This document shows positions 26,001 to 39,200 of a stretch of DNA of 64,000 nucleotides, piece after piece. Both the position numbers and the translations under genes were made by a program. This DNA comes from Paragyromitra xinjiangensis (lineage: Eukaryota; Ascomycota; Pezizomycetes; Pezizales; Discinaceae): NCBI GenBank assembly GCA_038503065.1, contig JBCAMK010000016.1, forward strand, positions 1,302,001 to 1,366,000, read 5' to 3'. Below the pieces are notes generated by a model. It was not told the DNA's origin, ran no database searches, and was given only the letters and a program-made list of their open reading frames with translations. How positions within the stretch are numbered: the stretch's first letter is position 1; the number at the start of each line of letters is the position of its first letter.

Positions 26001-26566
26001 ATTAAATAGTACAGAGTATGATTCTAGCTGTTAAACTAACCACAACTGGCTGGCTCCAGCATTCGGCACGCTTAAAAGTGTTTAGAGAGTACCGATAACC
26101 CGAATAAACAACAACCATATGAGATATGGGGAAAAGGGAGGGGTGCTACGGATTTGAAGCTTAATGGCAATAGCCGCCCTTATATGTGGTAGGAGTTGGG
26201 CTCATACGCAACTGCATCCACTAGTAGGGAGATCGCAGAAATCCTATCTTAAAGAGCACTTCACACATGTGCATGGCGGTAATATTCGTTCTTATATTCC
26301 CAGACCACCCCAAGCATCCACGTAGCATAAACGAATAAGATAGAGTTTTGCGGCAATAAAATCAACCCAGCAAGTCAAACATGAGAGCCACGAATCTCTT
26401 TCATAAACAGGTCAATTCTCTCCGGCTCCGATATCGTGTCATAGTTCCCAATGCCCCCGTAACCCTAATTCCATGACTGCCACCCTCATCCACCAATTAT
26501 ATCTTTACTGGAGGTTAGTGATAGCAAACATGGTATGTAACGTGAGCTTAGACTTCGAAGCATACC
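20047..26566. other. Gene-free intergenic DNA
   Basis: I recognise no gene. Frames of 60-120 aa occur on both strands and overlap each other. A frame near 24945-25256 has a faint retroviral-integrase-like pattern (GVPQKL, then SD), too weak to call. Short palindromes occur at about 24578-24592 (ACGCGTCGACGCGT) and 25861-25896. A GAT-rich tract at 24660-24680 encodes a run of aspartates. Confidence 0.4.
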
Positions 26567-26900
26567 TCAAATCAGCTGCTGTTCTAGTAGATTGGAATAT
26601 CTGTCTTCAGCTTCTCGTTCTCGCAAATACAACCACAGATTCGTCGTCCGTGTCTTGTTGAAGGTATTTGTCGAGCATATCTTGCCCAGGATTGTTTAAA
26701 ACCTGAAGAGTAGGTTTGGTAAGCGGAGTATTAGCTAGCGATCACGTTAGTCTCGGAAAAGCCCAAGAGGGGTTTGAATTCTCACTGGATCCGTTAGTAT
26801 TTTCGGGAGGCACGGAGGAAGAGGAGGAAGCGTTTTGGGCTTGAGCTGTTGCTTGAGCTGTTGCTTGAGCTGGTGATTGAGAATTCTCTGGGGCAGGCAT
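26567..26900 (-). pseudogene. Transposon-like protein relic, copy A
   Basis: On the minus strand an ATG at 26900 opens a frame rich in Gln, Ala and Ser, with a tandem of the tetrapeptide AQAT (DNA repeat at about 26840-26873). The frame meets TGA at 26744-26742 and continues in phase to a region homologous to copy B at 4091-4264: TPLT, LQ-x-LN, QQ, ESVVVFAR. Copy B has AGG (Arg) where this copy has TGA, so the stop looks like a later change of an Arg codon. After the VVVFAR block a shift of frame leads to a Glu/Leu/Gln-rich, coiled-coil-like stretch ending at TGA 26569-26567. It looks like the start of a protein with a low-complexity N terminus. The family is unknown; gag-like is a guess. Promoter or LTR sequence may lie above 26900, but I cannot define it. 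Confidence 0.5.
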
Positions 26901-29900
26901 TTCAATCTAGAAGAAGTAGCTAAAGAGTAGGTAGTTCGTCTTAAGGAATTTTCAAACTGTCGGTAGCTTGGGTAGCAAGACGGATTTGACCTGGAAAGAT
27001 GGGAGGTGGACTATACTTATGCTATCAGGGAGACAAGTTGTGTTAGAACGGAAATAGGAAGCTGGCTATAGCTATACGTAGTATCATGATCAATACACCT
27101 CTTCGATGGGATACATACTCCCCTCTACTAAGCTAAGGGCGCTTTATTTCTGCTGTTAAGTCAATAATTTGTAATTGAGTTAGACAGCACGAGACACGCA
27201 CGGCACACGTACGGTTGAATCTTTCCAGTGGACTGCTCTCGCCAGCCCATGCAGGGACCAAACTTAGGGGGGATATGTGTTCATTTGTTTATTATGAACA
27301 TCGATTCAACTATACATGAAATTCAATTTGGACTGATAGTGGTATTCAGAATCTGAATGGTTTGATAGCACAAATTAGATTGCTACTCTAGCTTCCCATC
27401 TTTTTATCGGAGAATGTGCTCAGCGTGATCCCGAAATGTGATATTTTGTGCTTTAGCTTATTGTTTATTCCCAAAAGGAGTCTAGATATGAACAACGGCT
27501 TCGGACAATAAAAGGTAATGGGGAGATCTCACCTAACCACTGGATCCGTAGAGACGGCAAGGGCGCCTACTCTCACCCGATCTAGAATAGTGCCCGAGAC
27601 CCTGGACCTGCCCCAGTTAGCTTATTTCGTTTCCAGGTAAATTGGTAGGTTTTAGGTTGGTATAAATTTGTTTTTCTCGGATTTCCTTCGGGCTTGGTGG
27701 TGTATGATTTACTTGACTTCCGACCGATTCTCTCTCTATTTGAGCTGAGTAAAAGCCTACGAATTCTCATATCTTCCGGCCCGGTCCATGTGCTTGTTGG
27801 GTGTCATGGCCCGGAATACCATGCCCCTTCAGCGCGATTCTACCTTTATTAAAAATTTCCGCTTAATCCACCACTGAGTCCATTTTTCTGTATCGTGGGA
27901 GAAAGTAGAATACCCGTGCATGTACCTAAAGATTGCAGTTTTCTCGCCTAATAGCTAATGAGAAGTCTAGCCTGTTTTCACTTTGTACTCAGCTCCTAAG
28001 TAGGAGCTTGACGTATTGCTCCAGAGCTCCAGTCAGTACTTTAGCTAGGGTTACATTCCTAATCCCAGCTAAAGCCTCATCAATGGCATGTGCTTGTGAC
28101 CAACTTCATTATACAACACATTTTGTCCCGCCTAGGATTCAAAAATGCTCTAACTCATCTAAGCTATCTCACTCAATGAAACAAAATGGCATGTTTTCGA
28201 GAAGTATCACACCTTACCATTCCGCACAAAAATGCTACGATCGCTGTCACGGAATTTCGCTGAGCTGTTTTCTTTGATCGCTGTTGATATTACAGAGGAC
28301 CAATCCTAGTTCGAAGTGAGATTTTGTGCAGTTGTGCTTGTGCTCCGCTCTAAGATACTTGAGGGGACTTACGTATGTAGAGCACAGAAAGTGTGTGTAA
28401 TAAGACATTCATGGGAGTTATAGCTATGGCGTTTAAGTCGCGATAAATAGAGATTGCGTATGTGGCTCGTTCACAATCATGGGCTTTCCGGTCCCTCCCG
28501 CCTCACCGATCTACTCTTGGATCTTGATGGAGACCCAACTCCCTGTGTTGTCATATTGAAACCAATATTTTGCCAAATAACTACGGGATATTCTTCGTAT
28601 CGTGGATTATGATCTAGGGTTTATGTTTTATTCTGAAGCATGATATATGGTACCTAAGACAAGGCGCTACGTTACTGCTGTGGGAGTGCAAATAACTGTG
28701 TTTTCAAGGGCGTCAAGTGGTGCTCATAAATATTTCGTTGGCAATACGATAGTCCTATCATGCATGCAAGGCAATATAGCTCCCTCAGACATTGACATAT
28801 CAATAAGTGGATGATTCAAGCAAGTTCGACACCCGACACCAGGGTACTCCCTTTCGACAGCTCTAGAAGCAGTTGCTTCGGCGAGACAAGGGCAAAAGAA
28901 TGCATACAGGTTTCGCATCATTTACATGGCGGTTTAATAGTGCGGGAAAGTCCGTCGTCCCAGATCCCTCGCGACCTGGCACATTAAAAGCAAGCCAACG
29001 GCCGGCAGTGCGGCGTCGCACAAGCTCAGACCCTTTTGTCTTACTGGGCACCGCGGGTAAGCCACATAACCTGGACACAACGCAAACTTATAAGATGCCT
29101 GCACAACAAATTAGTGAACGATAAATGTAGCATGAGTTGGATTTAAGATGTTGCCAAGTAACGCCAAGCCATTGATAACTACTATACTTGGGCCCCGGGG
29201 TGGGGATATATTCCTGCTTGGCACCTATCGAAATCGCCCAGTTGTAGCACAAGGGAGCGACAATTTGTTGCCAGCTCAAGGAGATGGCTTCGATATCCCC
29301 TTGCAAGCAAAAAGTTCTAGCACTCCCAACTATCGTATAATAGAATATACGCGATGTTAATTTTGACTATTGGTAAAACCTTTGCTATTCTCCTTTTCGT
29401 TACTGGATGTCGAGCCCAAAGAGGTCTAGTACACAAGATCCAGTTGGCACGGGCCCAAATCGCAGTTCTGAGCGACGAGGAAAACAACTGAAACCCTGTA
29501 GCGTGGCATTGATTTTTGGGGGCAGGGTACTATAGAGTATGTATCACCTCCACAACAAGCAACGTCATTTACCGCTTTCATGTGATTATCAGGGTGGGAG
29601 AAGTTCAAGGTAATGAAAGCTTGTGCCCGAAGAATTCATTCCGGCGCTATTTAGCAAAATAAAAGAAGTCAGGTTGAAACCATGGGGAGTCGAAGGCGCC
29701 AGCGAGGAATTGTGTAGAAAAACTGGTAGAGCATGGGCTGACTGTACCGGTTTCTTTTTATGCACATGCATGTTTTAGCTGGAACGGATTTGATCGTATG
29801 GCCCTTCAGAATGGGACTATCAATATGGTAAAGACCTACAACAACTTATCGAAGACCCGGATCACGGCTGCCTGGGCTGACTAATAAAGAATGATTTACT

Positions 29901-32900
29901 GGGTCGAAGTGCGGCAGCTCACATTGAGAACTTCCAGTGGCTTGGTTAAGGTACGTAGCATGGCACGAAGTGATTGAGTGCGAAACAGATGCCGACCAAG
30001 TTTCTGGGCTTGAGATAGAACCAGCGGAACACCATCTCCAGGGATCGGCCCCGCGGGGCGTTTTGGGTATCGATTTAGTTGCACTGCAGTTTCCCCAAAG
30101 CAATGAACCAGAAAACAGGGTATCACTTCTCGTATAGTGTGGCAGCACTACGCACCATACAAATTGCGATTCTCGTTTTTCCGATTCATATCCCTATGGA
30201 GGAGTATCCGTCATCCGTCGAGATCGCGGCTATGATCGCCAGAGACCAGCCCAGGCACCCGCAGAAACAGTTCACACCCGGTCCCTGACTGGTCAAACAT
30301 TATCAGAGATGGGGTAAGATTTGAACATTCGCCAGGGTTGCTATTCCAAATATTTTCAGAGGTGCTCGTCCCTGATCAGCTTAGGAATTAGATAGCGGAG
30401 GCCAAATTTGTGTCTTATAGTGTGGTGCATAGATACTTCACCACGTAAATAATAAACTTTGTTTTTCGATTCTTGCCTCAAAGGGATAAATGTCCTAGAT
30501 GTGATTCGTGGGGACGTCTTATTATGAAACGAAAATCTGCTCGGCATTTGATGGCGGTTTTAAACTTCATCCAAAGTAGCAAGATGCTTTAGCATGTATG
30601 TGGGTCTTAGTTGAAGCCTTTCGAGTCTTGCATTCGGTTCTTGGGGTGGTCACATTTCCGCTAAATGAAGTTGCACCAAAAAGCCCACTCTGTAACGCAT
30701 CTGCAGGCTTTTTTCATTTTGTATCTTGGATAGAAGTCATTGCAGAAAGTAAACGCTAGTCAAAGAGGTGCAGCGGATTGAACCCGATCGAAGTGGGGGC
30801 TAGGCGCCCCATAGCAATAATTTGCAGATCGAGATCTTAACAGTATGGCGATCCAACCCATATCGGGTTTGGGCAAAGTGGTTACTACTCTTTTGGTTGC
30901 CATTTCGCTCCGGCATCCGGTCGTATGTAGTGGTACTATATACTATGCCGGATGTTAGGGGTCTGTTTTGTACTGTAGAACGAGGTCCGACTGTACCTGA
31001 CTAGGGTAGGATTTTATGTAGAAGTATGGGATTCTAGGCTTCCTGATGCATATTCCCATCTGTACCCCTTGGGCACAAGTGAGTTATTTTGAATATAATG
31101 ATAAATCAATTGATCTGCAAGCGAGTTGTTAAACAACATTGGTACTGGTACTCCCTGCTAAGGGCGGATAGCTGGAGATATGCCGATGCCTGTTGGAAAT
31201 AATAATAATACATAGATATATAGCTGTGGGTGGGGATCGATGATCACGATGATGTTTAACAGCGGATAAAGTCGCGATTATAAAAGATAATTACACATAT
31301 TTCATGTTGATGTGGGAGGGCAGCTGTGAGAGTATTGCGTACTGATCATGAGCAGAACCAACATCCTACCTAGAAAAAGCCACCGAATCATGTTTGGCTC
31401 CCAGTGAAAACAACCATCGACGGCCCTAGGCGGGGAGTAATTTGACGTGTGATGGGGAATAGTGAAGTTTCAGCTGAGCGCTTGCCTGAGCGTGACAGGA
31501 GCAAGGAACTTACCGGGTCTTTGTATACGAGCCTAAATAGCTTGTAAAAATACTGATTGGGTATCTAGATCAAGGATGGTGCTCGCTCGAGCGTAACTTT
31601 CGGATACTCGGGAATTTGAGTTTAATCCCGACATGCTTCTGAAAAAGGGTAAACTACTTCGCTGAAAAGCGGTCTAGCGATTAAGTACAAAAGCCAGGTA
31701 TGAAGTGTGGTGTTAAAATTAGATGCCGGTGAATATTCTGTGCACGTGAGGGTTTGCGGGTTAGCCTTTGTATGCTTTGATGATTTCGGTAGATGGGTAA
31801 ATTCTTCATTAGGCATATCCAGTTATTTGGCTTATGATGCATACGCTTTACTGTGGATATACCAAAGCTCTTGGTAATACTCTAGTGTAGCTAGGGAGAC
31901 CTAGATTCTGGGTATTCGGTCGGTGCTAATCATGAGGGAACTCTCATATACCTAACCTAGGCTCTGGTTAGTGAAAGGAATCACGGTAGTGAAATAGAGG
32001 CTGTGTTGCACCACTGTATTGCACCTTCTTTGTTTTACTTCATTAAGTACATCTGTTCATCTGAGTAGTGTCAGATCTTTGTTTGGTTTGTCACACTGGA
32101 AAATGAAGCTGTAGACAATACTTAAATTTGTTATTAGTAACAGAAACCAGAAATCTCAAAGTAGCCCCAGTACCGGTAGTCGTGATTGGTGCATGTCAAT
32201 TTACCGCTCCCTTCATTGACATTTATCTTTCATTTTTGTCCGCTCATGTACCTATTAATACGGTACAATCGCCCTGTTTAGTCTTGTGCCCACGTCCCAT
32301 TCGCCCACATTTTCTTCATTAATTAGGGTCTGTAGTCTCTCTGCACATCACTTCCACCACCGGGATGAATGGCGGGAGACCTGCGAACGAGACTACATCT
32401 CGTTGTTAGGGTTAAGAACATGTACCAGCTGAAAAAATTAGTCTATTCGATTGGGTACGTAAGTAATACGGGCAACCAAAAGCTGCGTCCAATCGCAAGG
32501 AAAGTTTTATGTTGGGCACGGCGAGCAACAGCAAGGGTAACAGCTGGGCTGTAAGTGAGGGATTTCCTATCTATGGCGTTCGGCTTGCTTATATCACCTA
32601 CGTGCTAAATCGAATAGACTTGTTTTTTGGCTAGTAGTCTGGATAGGGGCTATTTTACGTAGGCCAGCGCAGTCGTGTTCGGAAAGTCCCGACAGCCTAC
32701 AACCTATTGATAGTCACAGTCAGATAGTCGTAGATCCAGCTAGAGAACAATACATCGAAAGGGAAGAAAAATATGTAAACGCTAACCTGCCAAATAACAT
32801 TCAACCACTTGTATAGTAAACTCCTACAGAAACCACAGCCCCAATCCGCTAGTAGTCTTGTTCAGTAGAGAGAGAAGGGTGCCAAAAATTTGCGAACGGG

Positions 32901-33093
32901 ACTGTACTCTCCTAAGAATATTTGCTTTATGGGGATAGGTTCGTCCTGGCTTTATGTCATGATGAAACCGTTGTACTCTGCATATCGTATTCCCACACCT
33001 GGTAACAATTCATTACTCTTCCTCTATCGCCAAAATTAAAAAAAACCGCCAAGAACGAGTGATATTTCATGACCATAAAATACAAACTTCCCC
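26901..33093. other. Gene-free intergenic DNA
   Basis: No gene is recognised. The interval 28860-30290 is somewhat richer in GC and carries several 60-100 aa frames on both strands (for example plus-strand 28873-29124 and 29937-30137), but none shows a known motif. Immediately before the RRB1 stop, the plus-strand DNA at 33030-33050 is A-rich, which on the RRB1 strand is a T-rich 3' end region. Confidence 0.4.
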
Positions 33094-34585
33094 CTACACC
33101 GAGATAGTTTTGAAAACGCTAAACCCATCCGCGCCCGTCGCAACCACAGTACCTGGTGCCTGCCGCTGCCAATGAACCTCCTTAACATCCTTACAATAAT
33201 GCACAAACAATAGTTGCGGCGGCACATCCTCCACACCACCGGTATCCCTACTCTCTTCATCATCCAACTCCACCGACAGATCCCACAATGTAACCGTACT
33301 ATCCGCCGACGCCACAGCAACAATACTATCCTCCGTTGGATGAAACTCGATACTCGTAATCGGCTGCTGATGAAACGTGAAGCTGGCCGTGGCACTAACA
33401 TGTTCGCCCTTCAGCGTATTCGGGAAAGTCCTCAGATCCCACACAGACCACACTCCGTCGTCGGCGCCGGTGCTGAGAAGATGTGGGACAGAGCCACACC
33501 ATGAAGCAACATTGACGTCGGAGGAGCTTACTTCAACACTGAGCTGGTGGCGTTTGGTGTTTGCTCTGGCGTCATAGATCTTGACAGTGCCATCACTGCT
33601 CGCACTGGCGAATACATGGCGTTCGGCAGGACTCCATTGGAGCTCTTCGATACTCCCTGTGTGGCCTCGATACGGATCTTTAGTGGTAGCCCATGCGCCG
33701 TCTTCGCGACGGGTAGAGATGAAGATGCGGCCATCGTTATCGCCGGTGACGAGTTTGCCTGTTACCTCGCGGGGGTGGGGACACCAGTCGAGGGCGTAGC
33801 CTTCAGTGTGTTTGTGCATTTTGAGGGTGGTGGGTTTGTTGGCGGATGGGGGGATGAGGGTGCCGGGGGTGTCGAAAGAAGTGATGTGAGTTGTGAGGTC
33901 CCAGATATGGACGTCGCCGGTTTCAGCGAGAGAGGCGGCGAGGGGGCTGTGTGGTGAGGTGCGGATTCGGTTGGTTGTTGTTGGGAGTGGGAGGGAGCGG
34001 GATTCGAGGATTGGGTCATCTTCTGTGTCGGATTCTTCGTCTTCTTCTTCATCATCTTCGGGTTTGCCTATGGTATGTTAGTAGAGGTTGAGATCTGGGG
34101 GTGGGGTATATGTATGTACCTTGGTGCATTTTCTGTAATCCACTCAGTTTCATGACAGTAATTTCATTATCCCTCGCTCTCGCCGCCTGTGTCCCGGTAA
34201 CTAGATACACAGTCGCGGGATACGACCTCCTCTCATCCCCTAATCCATCCTGCACGATATCGAAGCTTAAACACGGCCAATTGACATTCATAGAATGAAG
34301 CAGATGATACGCGCTTGGGTCCGGCTCCAGTATCTCATCCTTCGCTAATTGCCGTCGACTCGGCATATAAACCTGCTGATCCACATCCATACCCTCCATC
34401 TTCTCATCCTCACCCGGGTCCTCACCATCTGCGCCGGCTTCAATTACATCCGAGTCGGACTCAAACTCATCTTCATAGTTATCTTCAAAATCGCCCATTT
34501 CCGCCGGATGCGATTCCGGTGTTTCACGGGACCGGTTTTTCAGGCCGCCTCCGGGAGGGAGGGGCTCTGCAGATCGTTTCGACAT
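33094..34585 (-). CDS. RRB1: Glutamate-rich WD-repeat protein, L3 chaperone
   Basis: This is the RRB1/GRWD1 family, a nucleolar WD40 protein that escorts newly made ribosomal protein L3 (uL3) into early 60S assembly. There are two exons on the minus strand, 34585-34120 and 34067-33094, joined in phase to 1440 nt (479 aa). The 52-nt intron has GT-AG ends and a perfect TACTAAC branch. The N terminus is acidic (residues 31-70). Next come the histone-binding-protein-like N-terminal segment (SAYHLLHSMNVNWPCLSFD, residues 91-109) and a second Glu/Asp run just after the intron. WD repeats follow, with blades ending VHIWDL, GTVKIYD, WSVWDL and TVTLWDL. The start is the first ATG; the frame is open further upstream but without another ATG. 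Its neighbour ENP1 is divergent, 251 bp away. Confidence 0.95.
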
Positions 34586-34836
34586 CGTGGGTGAATTACG
34601 GGGTTGGTGGGAGTGTAGTGGTAGAGAAACTGGTGGGGGTGGGTTTTTGCAGGTGAGGCTTAGGAATTTTTTTGTTGCCCCTCCTTTATCTAATCTTGAT
34701 GATCTCGCATTTTGGTAGCCCCACAAAAATCTTTTTTTTCCCCCCAATAACCTACGAGTGCGCTATTCTAAATTGTCTCCTTGGAAACTACAGAATCCCC
34801 CGTACTTGATCAGAATATTCTACGAGACGATCCAAC
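34586..34836. promoter_or_regulatory. Shared divergent promoter of RRB1 and ENP1
   Basis: Only 251 bp separate the two start codons, so this interval must hold both promoters and both 5' leaders. It contains a T-rich run at about 34665-34675 and a mixed T/C run at about 34730-34746. I see no exact match to the yeast ribosome-biogenesis motifs PAC or RRPE; the sequence around 34697-34707 (GATGATCTCG) is only loosely similar. Co-regulation is inferred from the arrangement and shared pathway. Confidence 0.6.
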
Positions 34837-36276
34837 ATGCCGAAAGACGCGACCGCTGCCCCTCGCGCGCATAGACGCCATAACCCCCTCCATGAAGAAA
34901 TCCTTGAAAATACGTCCGGGAACCTCCGGAAGGTGTCTCGCGCGAAGCGAAAAGAGCGGTCGTCGAAGACGGAGGAGTATGTTGACTCGGGGATGTCGAA
35001 GAAGATCTTACAGATAGCGAGAGAGCAACAGGATGAGCTAGAGGATGAAGCGGCGTTAGGAGCGGCAATGAGAGGTGATTTTATGGGTGCTGCGGGGAAG
35101 ATGAGGTTTGAGGGAGAGGAGGAGGAGGAGGAGGGGGAAGATAGCGAGGGGGAGTATGAGGATGGGGATTTTGGTGATGAAGTTGTGGAGGAGCTGGTAT
35201 GTGGATTTTTAATTGGTGGTTTGAGGAAGTGAGGAACGTGCTGATTTGTTTTGTGGGGATAGGAGATCGATGAAGCGGATATGGAGATGTTTAATCGCTT
35301 TCTACCTAATAACGGCGAAGCTCCTACTCAGCGGATATCGCTCGCCGATAAGATCCTTGAGAAGATTGCAGAACACGAAGCTCGTCAGGCTGGGACTCTG
35401 GTCGAAGATGAGCCCGTTCCATCATTACCGCCGAAAGTTATAGAAGTATACACCAAGTAAGCCCCCATTCACACCCCCATACTCTAGGCCCCGCTAACCC
35501 CCACCAGAGTGGGCCTCCTCCTCTCCCGCTACAAATCCGGCAAGCTCCCCAAAGCCTTCAAAATCATCCCCTCACTCAAAAACTGGGAAGAAATCCTCTT
35601 CCTCACCCGCCCCGACACCTGGTCCCCCAACGCCTGCTTCGAAGCCACCCGTCTCTTCGCCGCCACCAAATCCACCCAATGCCAAAAGTTCCTCTCCCTA
35701 ATCCTCCTCGACCGAGTTCGCGACGACATCGCCGAGACCAAAAAACTCAACGTCCACCTCTACAACGCGATCAAAAAGGCACTCTACAAACCAGCGGCTT
35801 TCTTCAAGGGGTTCCTCTTCCCACTCGCTCAATCCGGAACCTGTACTCTCAAAGAAGCGCAGATCATCGGGTCTGTTCTAACTCGCGTTTCTATCCCGGT
35901 GCTGCATTCGGCTGCGGCGCTGCTAAGGCTGTGTGAGATGGAGTATACGGGGCCAACGAGCGTGTTTATTAAGGTATTGATTGATAAGAAGTATGCGTTG
36001 CCGTATAAGGTTGTTGATGCGTTGGTGTTCCATTTTATGCGCTTCAAAGGGGTAGATGTGGTGTTGCCGTTGTTGTGGCATCAGAGCTTTTTGGCGTTTG
36101 CGCAAAGGTATAAGAATGATATTACGGAGGATCAGAGGGATGTGTTGTTGGATGTGTTGTTGGTGAAGGGACATCCGGGGATCGCTCCGGAGGTAAGGAG
36201 GGAGTTGTTGGAGGGGCGAGGGAGGGGGGTGGAGATGGAGATGGGGGTGGGGGATGATGATGTTATGTTGGGTTAG
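34837..36276 (+). CDS. ENP1: Bystin/ENP1, 40S ribosome biogenesis factor
   Basis: Bystin is a helical-repeat protein of late nucleolar pre-40S particles, needed for 20S pre-rRNA maturation and 40S export. I read three exons: 34837-35196, 35263-35456 and 35508-36276. They join to 1323 nt, 440 aa, close to human bystin (437) and shorter than yeast Enp1 (483). The introns are 66 and 51 nt; the second has a CTAAC branch. The basic N terminus is followed by an acidic Glu-rich tract near residues 93-118. The conserved core begins with GLLLSRYKSGKLPKAFKIIP and includes WSPNACFEATRLFA, the DRVRDDI region, FKGFLFPLAQSGTCTLKEA and RYKNDITEDQRD near the C terminus. Codons in exon 3 shift from C-ending to G/T-rich along the exon, a local composition change without frame damage. 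The gene looks intact. Confidence 0.96.
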
Positions 36277-39200
36277 AGCGGCGGGGTTTTCTGGGTTTTG
36301 TGGATTTGTAAATAGTAAAAGCTGGTTATGTTTTTTTTGATGGGTATACCTTTGTTTCATGCGGGATTTCGCTAACCCGACCTCATCCTGGTTCCGTTCC
36401 CATAAAACGTGGTTGAAAAGCGCGGGTAGGTGCGATAAGATAGCCAAATTCATAACCAGCAATCTGATCTTGTCTTGTGAGGATGGGTCTTGTTAAAACC
36501 CCACTTTACCCAAAGGATACAGTACAATCGCCCTATAAGAATACGGTCGGGACCAGACACCATATTCTTATAGAGCGAATATTCTTACAGGAAATGCCAA
36601 GTATGCGCCAAGATATTTATACTAGGGGAGCCCCACAAAAGGAAACCTCAAACATAGTGGTGGAGGGCTTAGAGGTGTTAATATCCCATGTCTTTTTGCT
36701 TGATACCCCAAATTATATATGGGGCAGGTGTTTTGCAACCACCTTTAGTCTTACATGTATTTGTCTTGCCTATGTTTTTAATTCATGTGATACCACAACG
36801 GCACAGAATTTGGTATCCTAGCAGGCACAAACCCACCATGTGATGCTCGTACTTTCATCATCTCTGTTAGTTCTGTATCACGCTGAAAATCAAGGGAGGA
36901 TGCACTCCATAACCGGAAATATAAACTTGTGGGTTCTGTGTAATTTAGACGTTGTTTATGTCACGAAGTACACACGCAGGTACAGATCACGAATCATCAC
37001 TCGAATTACAATTCTTGTAGGCTTCTTCACATGCATGATAGCATTGAGATACTATCCGAGAACCCTAGGGTTGGGTGGTTTAGCCATGTTGAAAAGGCTT
37101 CATGTTGGAGATGCTTCCTAATACGGGGCTTGGCCCTTCGGAGTCGGAAATGATTGAGAGACAGGTACCCGAGCACACAGGCACTCGGGCACCCAAGAGA
37201 GCTACTACACGAGTATTTAGATAGGGGCCGTATGCCCACCTAGCAAGCAAGCAAGCAATCAAGTCTTCTATTCCTCCCTACGTGCTCCCAATATTACAAC
37301 ACTTCATAATATCGCGTGACGTTTGTGCACAAGCTTGTGCCACCCTTAGTCTTTGCGTTTCACCGCCGCGCCACTTCGGTGTACACGGTTCCTATTCGGC
37401 CTAGAGGAATGCTTTGGTGTACTGTATATAGAGATGGATTCGGCTTCCCTCTGCTGGCTATCTGGATCGCTATAAATTTTAGGGCGTTAGACCTTGTGAT
37501 GTTTTGTCGATGATTCGGTAATCGAGAATTCAGAGGGGTAGTAGTTAAGCCTGAGTCGTTACTGTTGATATTATAATCTTAAGCCGTTTTTCAGGTTCGT
37601 GTTATCGGATCGTTCGGAGAGACGACGAGAGCTGGAGGTCCTAATCTTCCTCTGGTCTCGGAGAGCGGTTCGTGATTTTCCTGGTGGACAGTGCGCGTGA
37701 GCAACTAGAACTGCGGTTTTGTTAGTAGAACGAATGAATCTCCCAACGAATGGTTTGCGCTCCGTATCCTGTCGTAGTCTCCTTGCAAAGTTAGTGGAAG
37801 GTTGCGGATCCCTCGTGGAAAGCGGAGCAGCATAAAGGACGAAAGACGAGAGAATTTAAAGCAAGGGGGGGGTTTATACTCTAATTGAGTTCGCCGAGTA
37901 GGCGTATAGTGAGGCCCTCCAGGTAATATTTGTTGTGTGTCAGCTAGGCGAGATACATCATGGGGCGCGATCACCTTGTGCCATGAGCCTCGGGCTTGAT
38001 TTAGGGGGGGTGGCTTTCATTAACTACATGTATCAATATATCGCACGGACAACGGGATACGAGCGACCTCAACTATCGAATCTCAAAACTATAGCATATC
38101 ATTGCGTGTCTCTGGATTTGGGCTCATCTAGCTTGGCTTTATATTGATGGATTTTTCTATTGTTGAATATAATTGACCGTTAGAAACTCCAAGTTGTTTC
38201 GTGTACATATACTCTTTGGCTGTTATGCTAGGTCCTATGATGAAGTGTAGCTAGGCTCGTTCCCACTCCCTACTGACTATGGCTGCTACGCAGTATGGGC
38301 TGGACACGAGACTAAGGTATGGCCAATCGTAGAACAGAGCTAAACAGCGAGTAGTCATGATCCAACTGAACCAACTGAAAGTCGGGTAACGCAAATTATC
38401 CTAGGTATGGGCCACCGTCCCACTACGCTCCTCTGGATGTCTGGAATCACTAATCCTACAAAACCACACATTGTATCAATAGCAACACAACATATCCACA
38501 TCCCCGGATCCACATCCCCGGAACCAGACGAGATTTCAGCTCCTAAAATGGCGCTACGAGGAATTTTAAGGTTTAGACCTAGCGAAAGGATCTCAGCTGA
38601 GGAAGCTGGGCTTTTGCTAGTTATCTATCATGCCGGGTCACCGTATAACCGGTAGAATACAGCCCGGGATTGAGATTTTACGAGAGTTGATCTAGTAAGG
38701 GGATCGAGGGTCAGTGTTGGAAATGGCTGTGATGAAACTAAATACCCGCTGACTACCTGCTGCTTGAAAGCCTAGCCCAGAACACTTCTAGTCACTTCAA
38801 CGTACCACAGAAATTACCACACCCGCGCCGAAAAAATCCTCCCGAATCGACTCTGATGCTGGGTCGTATTCTGCTAGTCTGTACGGTACTTATTCAATGT
38901 TGGCTGGGCGTCGGCGCTCCTAGGGAGATCCGGTGATTAGTCTAGCCTACAGCCATATCATGAAATCACTCATCTGATAGTCCATCCCTGAGATTCCTGT
39001 GTTAACCATCCGGTGTCCCTATGGGAGCTCTAATAAGTCATCGGGACCTAGTCGTAGCCTGTCCAGGGTTAGATTCTTCCAGACTATAGGGCTAGTACTG
39101 CCCTGTAGGTCCCTATAAGATCTCACCGGGGGCATTTATACCACATCTTAGATGTTAAATAAAGGCAGTCTTAGGTACCGCCCCTGCCTCAACTAAATAC

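Noticed and set aside
33036..33401. 121-aa frame overlapping the end of RRB1
   Set aside because: Out-of-frame shadow of the RRB1 C-terminal WD repeats.
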